Of a stretch of 64,000 nt of DNA, positions 58,234 to 64,000 are shown one piece after another; within the stretch, counting starts at the first letter, position 1; each line of letters begins with the position of its first letter. Origin of the DNA: Balanoglossus misakiensis. Its lineage: Eukaryota > Hemichordata. Location: positions 806,001 to 870,000 of the forward strand of contig CM082592.2 of NCBI GenBank assembly GCA_040954595.2. The letters are read 5' to 3'. Position numbers and translations under genes: made by a program. A model generated the notes under the pieces. The model saw nothing but the letters and a program-made list of their open reading frames with translations, was not told the origin of the DNA and did not search any database.

Positions 58234-60285
58234 GCCATGCCCCCAAATAACGTCGGTGTTTGAAACGCCCTGGTTAAATTCGGGCTTTCTCTATAAATTG
58301 ACAGGCAATAATGCAGTCCTACCCGAACAAATGTCGAGTGTTGACCCGCTGTGACTTTCCCTCTTCGGTTTGCCCGACTTAGCCAACGTCTTTGTACTAA
58401 TGTGTCGGGTCTTTTGCAGAGCCAGGCCGAAGGAAATCCGACTTGATCACCGTTGCTAACGAACGCTAGTGTCTGTCATGGTGTGCCGGGGTGTTAGTCG
58501 AGCCAGGCCGTAGGAGATCTGACTTGATCATCGTGGTCAATGTACGCGTGTTTCCGCTCTAAAGTGCCGGGGCTTCAGCTAAACCATGCCGTAGGAAATC
58601 CGACGTAATCACCGTTGATAACTTACGCCAGTCTGTGTCATATAGAGCCGGTGCACCAGCCGAGTCACGCCGTAGGAAATCTGACTTGATCAACGTGGTC
58701 AATGTACGCCTGTTTCTGCTCTAGAGTGCCGGGGCTTCAGCTGAGCCAGGCCGTGGGAAACCCGACGAGATTACCGTTGTTAACTTACGCCAGTTTGTGT
58801 CCTATATATAGTGCCGGGGCATCAGCCGTGCCAGGCCGAAGGAAATGTGAGTAGATCAACGTGGTCTCTGTACGCGTGTTTCTGCTCTAGAGTGCCAGGG
58901 CTTTAGCCAAGCCATGCCGTAGGAAATCTGACTTGATCAACGTTGCTAACGAACGCTAATGTCTGTCATAGTGTGCCGGGGTTTTAGTCGAGCCAAGCCG
59001 TAGGAGATCAGACTTGATCAACGTGGTCTCTGTACGCGTGTTTCTGCTCTAGAGTGCCGGGGCTTTATCCAAGCCATGCCGTAGAAAATCTGACTTGATC
59101 ACCGTTGCTAACGTACGCTAGTGTCTGTCATATTGTGACGGAGATTTAGCCGAGCCAGGCCGTAGAAAAATCGACTTGTTCAACGTTACCAGTGTGCAAC
59201 TGTTTCTGCTCTAGAGTGTCAGGGTTTTAGCCGACTTATGCTGTAGGAAATCTGAGTTGATGAACGGGAATTCAATGTTAGAAAACCCGTGTGGAAAGTA
59301 TCTCTACCCGTTTGAAACTAAGAAAAGAATTTATTCTTATTTATTTTGTAAAAAAGACAATTTTTCGAAAAAAAGTCGAAAAATTGCAATTTTGTCTTGG
59401 GTGATTCAAATTATACCGCCTTTTCTGGAATTTGCAGCACTTTTTACAAGAGAACGACACTTCATGCTCCATAATATTTCCGAAAATGAAGAAAAGAGTT
59501 AATTTTTTATGATTTTTCAAAAATTTACCATTTTTGTCAAAATATGGCCAAAATGGCTATTTTTCTTGAATTCCGTCAATATCTCTGCATTTTTAGAGTG
59601 GTCGAGAGTTTTAACATACAATCAACATGTCATATATGATCAGGGCACCAAATTCGAAGAATAAAGGTTTTTTTTTTTTTTTTTTTCTAAAAATGACATT
59701 TTCAAGGAAAATTTGGTAAAACGCAATTTTGTCTGCAGTGAGCCAAATTAGACGGTCTTTTGTGGAATTTGTATCGATATATACATACGAAGAGCATTCT
59801 ATACTCCATCAGATTTCCGAAAATGTAGAAAACAGGTATTTTTTGTAATTTTCAAAAATTTACCATTTTGACCAAATTGTGGCTAAAATTGTTATTTTCG
59901 TGATGAATGCCGCCAGTGTCACTGCTTTTAAAAGCCATAAAAACTTTTAACACACAAGCAATTGTTTATATATGATCAGGTCACCGAATTAAAAATATAA
60001 AGAATGTTTTGCCTAAAAATGACCTTTTTGGTGCAAAAACGAATAAAACGCAATCTTGTATTAAATCAGTTCATTCAGAGTGCATGTTTTATAATAAGCA
60101 CCATTTTTACATATAATGGAAATTTCATACATCATCAGATATCCAAATATGAAAAAATGATTTAGATTTTAGATGATTGTCCAAAATAAGCTGATATCTA
60201 ATTAATGTAGTATTGAACCGTTCTGTCCCCCCCCCCTTACATGATATGCGGTACGCCGATGTCAGCTTACCCGGCAGTACTGCAG
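58234..60285 (-). repeat. Satellite monomer 30 (2052 bp), X subtype
   Basis: X markers again (TGATGAATGCC, GCATGTTTTATAATAAGC). Has a long T run (18-19) near 59668. Confidence 0.92.
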
Positions 60286-62341
60286 GCCGTGCCCCCAACT
60301 AACGTCGGTGTTTGGAACGCCCTGGTTAATTTCGGGCTTTCTCTATAAATTGACAAGCAATAATGCAGTCCTACCCGAACAAATGTCGAGTGTTGACCCG
60401 CTGTGACTTTCCCTCTTCGGTTTGCCCGACTTAGCCAACGTCTTTGTACTAGAGTGTCGGGTCTTTTGCAGAGCCAGGCCGAAGGAAATCCGACTTGATC
60501 ACCGTTGCTAACGAACGCTAGTGTCTGTCATGGTGTGCCGGGGTTTTAGTCGAGCCAGGCCGTAGGAGATCTGACTTGATCATCGTGGTCAATGTACGCG
60601 TGTTTCCGCTCTAAAGTGCCGGGGCTTTAGCTAAACCAGGCCGTAGGAAATCCGACGTAATCACCGTTGATAACTTACGCCAGTCTGTGTCATATAGAGC
60701 CGGTGCACCAGCCGAGTCACGCCGTAGGAAATCTGACTTGATCAACGTGGTCAATGTACGCCTGTTTCTGCTCTAGAGTGCCGGGGCTTCAGCTGAGCCA
60801 GGCCGTAGGAAACCCGACGTGATTACCGTTGTTAACTTACGCCAGTCTGTGTCCTATATATAGTGCCGGGGCATCAGCCGTGCCAGGCCGAAGGAAATGT
60901 GAGTAGATCAACGTGGTCTCTGTACGCGTGTTTCTGCTCTAGAGTGTCAGGGCTTTAGCAAAGCCATGCCGTAGGAAATCTGACTTGATCAACGTTGCTA
61001 ACGAACGCTAGTGTCTTTCATAGTGTGCCGGGGTTTTAGTCGAGCCAAGCCGTAGGAGATCAGACTTGATCAACGTGGTCTCTGTACGCGTGTTTCTGCT
61101 CTAGAGTGCCGGGGCTTTATCCAACCCATGCCGTTGAAAATCTGACTTGATCACCGTTGCTAACGTACGCTAGTGTCTGTCATATTGTGACGAGATTTAG
61201 CCGAGCCAGGCCGTAGAAAAATCGACTTGTTCAACGTTATCAGTGTGCAACTGTTTCTGCTCTAGAGTGTCAGGGTTTTAGCCGACTTATGCTGTAGGAA
61301 ATCTGAGTTGATGAACGGGAATTCAATGTTAGAAAACCCGTGTGGAAAGTATCTCTACCCGTTTGAAACTAAGAAAAGAATTTATTCTTATTTATTTTTA
61401 AAAAAAGACAATTTTTCGAAAACAAGTCGAAAATGGTAATTTTGTCTTGGGTGATTCAAATTATACCACATTTTCTGGAATTTGCAGCACTTTTTACAAG
61501 AGAACGACACTTCATGCTCCATAATATTTCCGAAAATGAAGGAAAGAGTTTATTTTTTATAATCTTTTAAAAATGTACCATTTTGTCAAAATATGGCCAA
61601 AATGGCTATTTTTTCTTGAATTCCGTCAATATCTCTGCATTTTTGGAGTGGTCGAAAGTTTTAACATACAATCAACATGTCATATATGATCAGGGCACCA
61701 AATTCGAAGAACGAAGGTTTTTTTATTTTATTTTTCTCAAAATGACATTTTCAAGGAAAATTTGGTAAAACGCAATTTTGTCTGCAGTGAGCCAAATTAG
61801 ACGGTCTTTTGTGGAATTTGTATCGATATATATATACGAAGAGCATTCTATACTCCATCAGATTTCCGAAAATGTAGAAAACAGGTATTTTTTGTAATTT
61901 TCAAAAATTTACCATTTTGACCAAATTGTGGTTAAAATTGTTATTTTCGTGTTGAATGCCGCCAGTGTCACTGCTTTTAAAAGTCATAAAAACTTTTAAC
62001 ATACAAGCAATTGCTTATATATGATCAGGCCACCGAATTAAAAAAATAAAGAATGTTTTGCCTAAAAATGACCTTTTTGGTGCAAAAACGAATAAAACGC
62101 AATTTTGTATTAAATCAGCTCATTCAGAGTGCATTTTTTTATAATCAGCACCATTTTTACATATAATGGAAATTTCATACATCACCAGATATCCAAATAT
62201 GAAAAAATGATTTAGATTTTAGATGATTGTCCAAAATTAGCTGATATCTAATAAATGTAGTATTGAACCATTCTGTTCCCCCCCCCCCTCCCCTACATTA
62301 TATGCGGTACGCCGATGTCAGCTTACCCGGCAGTACTGCAG
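60286..62341 (-). repeat. Satellite monomer 31 (2056 bp), Y subtype, chimeric end
   Basis: Y markers at 61120 and 61720 (offset ~4101 from monomer 29), but the box end has the interrupted C tract of monomer 23, so it looks like a recombinant between two subtypes. Confidence 0.9.
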
Positions 62342-64000
62342 GCCGTGCCCCCAACTAACGTCGGTGTTTGAAACGCCCTGGTTAAATTCGGGCTTTCTCT
62401 ATAAATTGACAGGCAATAATGCAGTCCTACCCGAACAAATGTCGAGTGTTGACATGCTGAGACTTTCCCTCTTCGGTTTGCCCGACTTAGCCGACGTCTT
62501 TGTACTAGAGTGTCGGGTCTTTTGCAGAGCCAGGCCGAAGGAAATCCGACTTGATCACCGTTGCTAACGAACGCTAGTGTCTGTCATGGTGTGCCGGGGT
62601 TTTAGTCGAGCCAGGCCGTAGGAGATCTGACTTGATCATCGTGGTCAATGTACGCGTGTTTCCGCTCTAAAGTGCCGGGGCTTCAGCTAAACCAGGCCGT
62701 AGGAAATCCGACGTAATCACCGTTGATAACTTACGCCAGTCTGTGTCATATAGAGCCGGTGCACCAGCCGAGTCACGCCGTAGGAAATCTGACTTGATCA
62801 ACGTGGTCAATGTACGCCTGTTTCTGCTCTAGAGTGCCGGGGCTTCAGCTGAGCCAGGCCGTAGGAAACCCGACGTGATTACAGTTGTTAACTTACGCCA
62901 GTCTGTGTCCTATATATAGTGCCGGGGCATCAGCCGTGCCAGGCCGAAGGAAATGTGAGTAGATCAACGTGGTCTCTGTACGCGTGTTTCTGCTCTAGAG
63001 TGTCAGGGCTTTAGCAAAGCCATGCCGTAGGAAATCTGACTTGATCAACGTTGCTAACGAACGCTCAGCCTAGTGTCTGTCATAGTGTGCCGGGGTTTTA
63101 GTCGAGCCAAGCCGTAGGAGATCAGACTTGATCAACGTGGTCTCTGTACGCGTGTTTCTGCTCTTGAGTGCCGGGGCTTTATCCAAGCCATGCCGTAGAA
63201 AATCTGACTTGATCACCGTTGCTAACGTACGCTAGTGTCTGTCATATTGTGACGGAGATTTAGCCGAGCCAGGCCGTAAAAAATCGACTTGTTCAACGTT
63301 ACCAGTGTGCAACTGTTTCTGCTCTAGAGTGTCAGGGTTTTAGCCGATTTATGATGTAGGAAATCAGAGTTGATGAACGGGAATTCAATGTTAGAAAACC
63401 CGTGTGGAAAGTATCTCTACCCGTTTGAAACTAAGAAAAGAATTTATTCTTATTTATTTTGTAAAAAAGACAATTTTTCGAAACAAAGGCGAAAATGGTA
63501 ATTTTGTCTTGGGTGATTCAAATTATACCACCTTTTCTGGAATTTGCAGCACTTTTTACAAGAGAACGACACTTCATGCTCCATAATATTTCCGAAAATG
63601 AAGAAAAGAGTTAATTTTTTATGATTTTTTAAAATTTTACCATTTTTGTCAAAATATGGCCAAAATGGCTATTTTTTCTTGAATTCCGTCAATATCTCAG
63701 CATTTTTGGAGTGGTCGAAACTTTTAACATACAATCAACATGTCATATATGATCGGGGCACCAAATTCGAAGAACAAAGGTTTTTTTATTTTTTTTCTAA
63801 AAATGACATTTTCAAGGAAAATTTGGTAAAACGCAATTTTGTCTGCAGTGAGCCAAATTAGACGGTCTTTTGTGGAATTTGTATCGATATATACATACGA
63901 AGAGCATTCTATACTCCATCAGATTTCCGAAAATGTAGAAAACAGGTATTTTTTGTAATTTTCAAAAATTTACCATTTTGACCGAATTGTGGCTAAAATT
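62342..64000 (-). repeat. Satellite monomer 32, cut by window end
   Basis: Tail, sub-repeats and most of the AT half, following monomer 24 in its rare variants. A private CTCAGCC insertion is at 63064-63071. The array continues past the window. Confidence 0.92.

Larger units (their letters stand above)
54135..62341 (-). repeat. 4.1-kb higher-order repeat, two copies (XYXY)
   Basis: Monomers 28-29 and 30-31 repeat as pairs: Y-type landmarks at 57482 and 61583, X-type at 55158 and 59257 (offsets 4099-4101). Neighbouring monomers are less alike than those one pair apart. Confidence 0.8.

Overview
The window is animal (probably invertebrate) heterochromatin, almost entirely one long-period satellite DNA. 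The only genes are retrotransposon genes of the BEL/Pao class, a metazoan-restricted LTR group, which is the basis for calling the source an animal. The species cannot be named from the sequence. I see no host gene, rRNA, tRNA or CRISPR array.

The satellite monomer is about 2.05 kb and starts at a CTGCAGTACTGC box. Read in its + orientation it has four parts: (i) the box plus a poly(dG) tract of 6-18 G; (ii) an AT-rich half of about 1 kb, itself roughly three decayed copies of a ~330-bp sequence; (iii) a GC-richer half of ~81-bp sub-repeats that alternate between two types (162-bp dimer), with a ~490-bp hexamer as the next level; (iv) a ~160-bp tail leading to the next box. Monomers are head-to-tail inside blocks, but orientation flips seven times: + 1-15809, - 15810-18094, + 18095-19472, - 19473-22550, + 22551-25804, - 25805-29199, + 29200-42199, - 42200-64000. 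Several blocks are mirror-image copies of one another, and one ~6.2-6.5 kb block is tandemly duplicated almost without change (18.1-24.25 kb and 24.43-30.9 kb). The last 22 kb is a regular array with a 4.1-kb two-monomer higher-order repeat.

One nearly complete BEL element (5086-11572) sits in a + monomer. It has two ~336-bp LTRs, a tRNA-Phe-like primer site, and one long Gag-protease-RT-RNase H-integrase frame cut by a single in-frame TGA before the integrase. Unusually, the 3' LTR is followed by a second primer site and the first ~59 codons of gag before satellite resumes, so the structure is LTR-internal-LTR-truncated internal. There is no visible target-site duplication.

A second, related BEL family is present as three fragments (18699-19472, 25031-25804, 36421-37328 inverted). 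Each holds the integrase C-terminus, polypurine tract and part of an LTR, and all three share the same LTR/satellite breakpoint, so they spread by rearrangement of the satellite and not by three insertions. In the element the parts would work together as follows: LTRs give promoter and poly(A) signal, Gag packages RNA, protease cuts the polyprotein, RT/RNase H copies it from the tRNA primer and polypurine tract, and integrase inserts the DNA. The fragments can do none of this.
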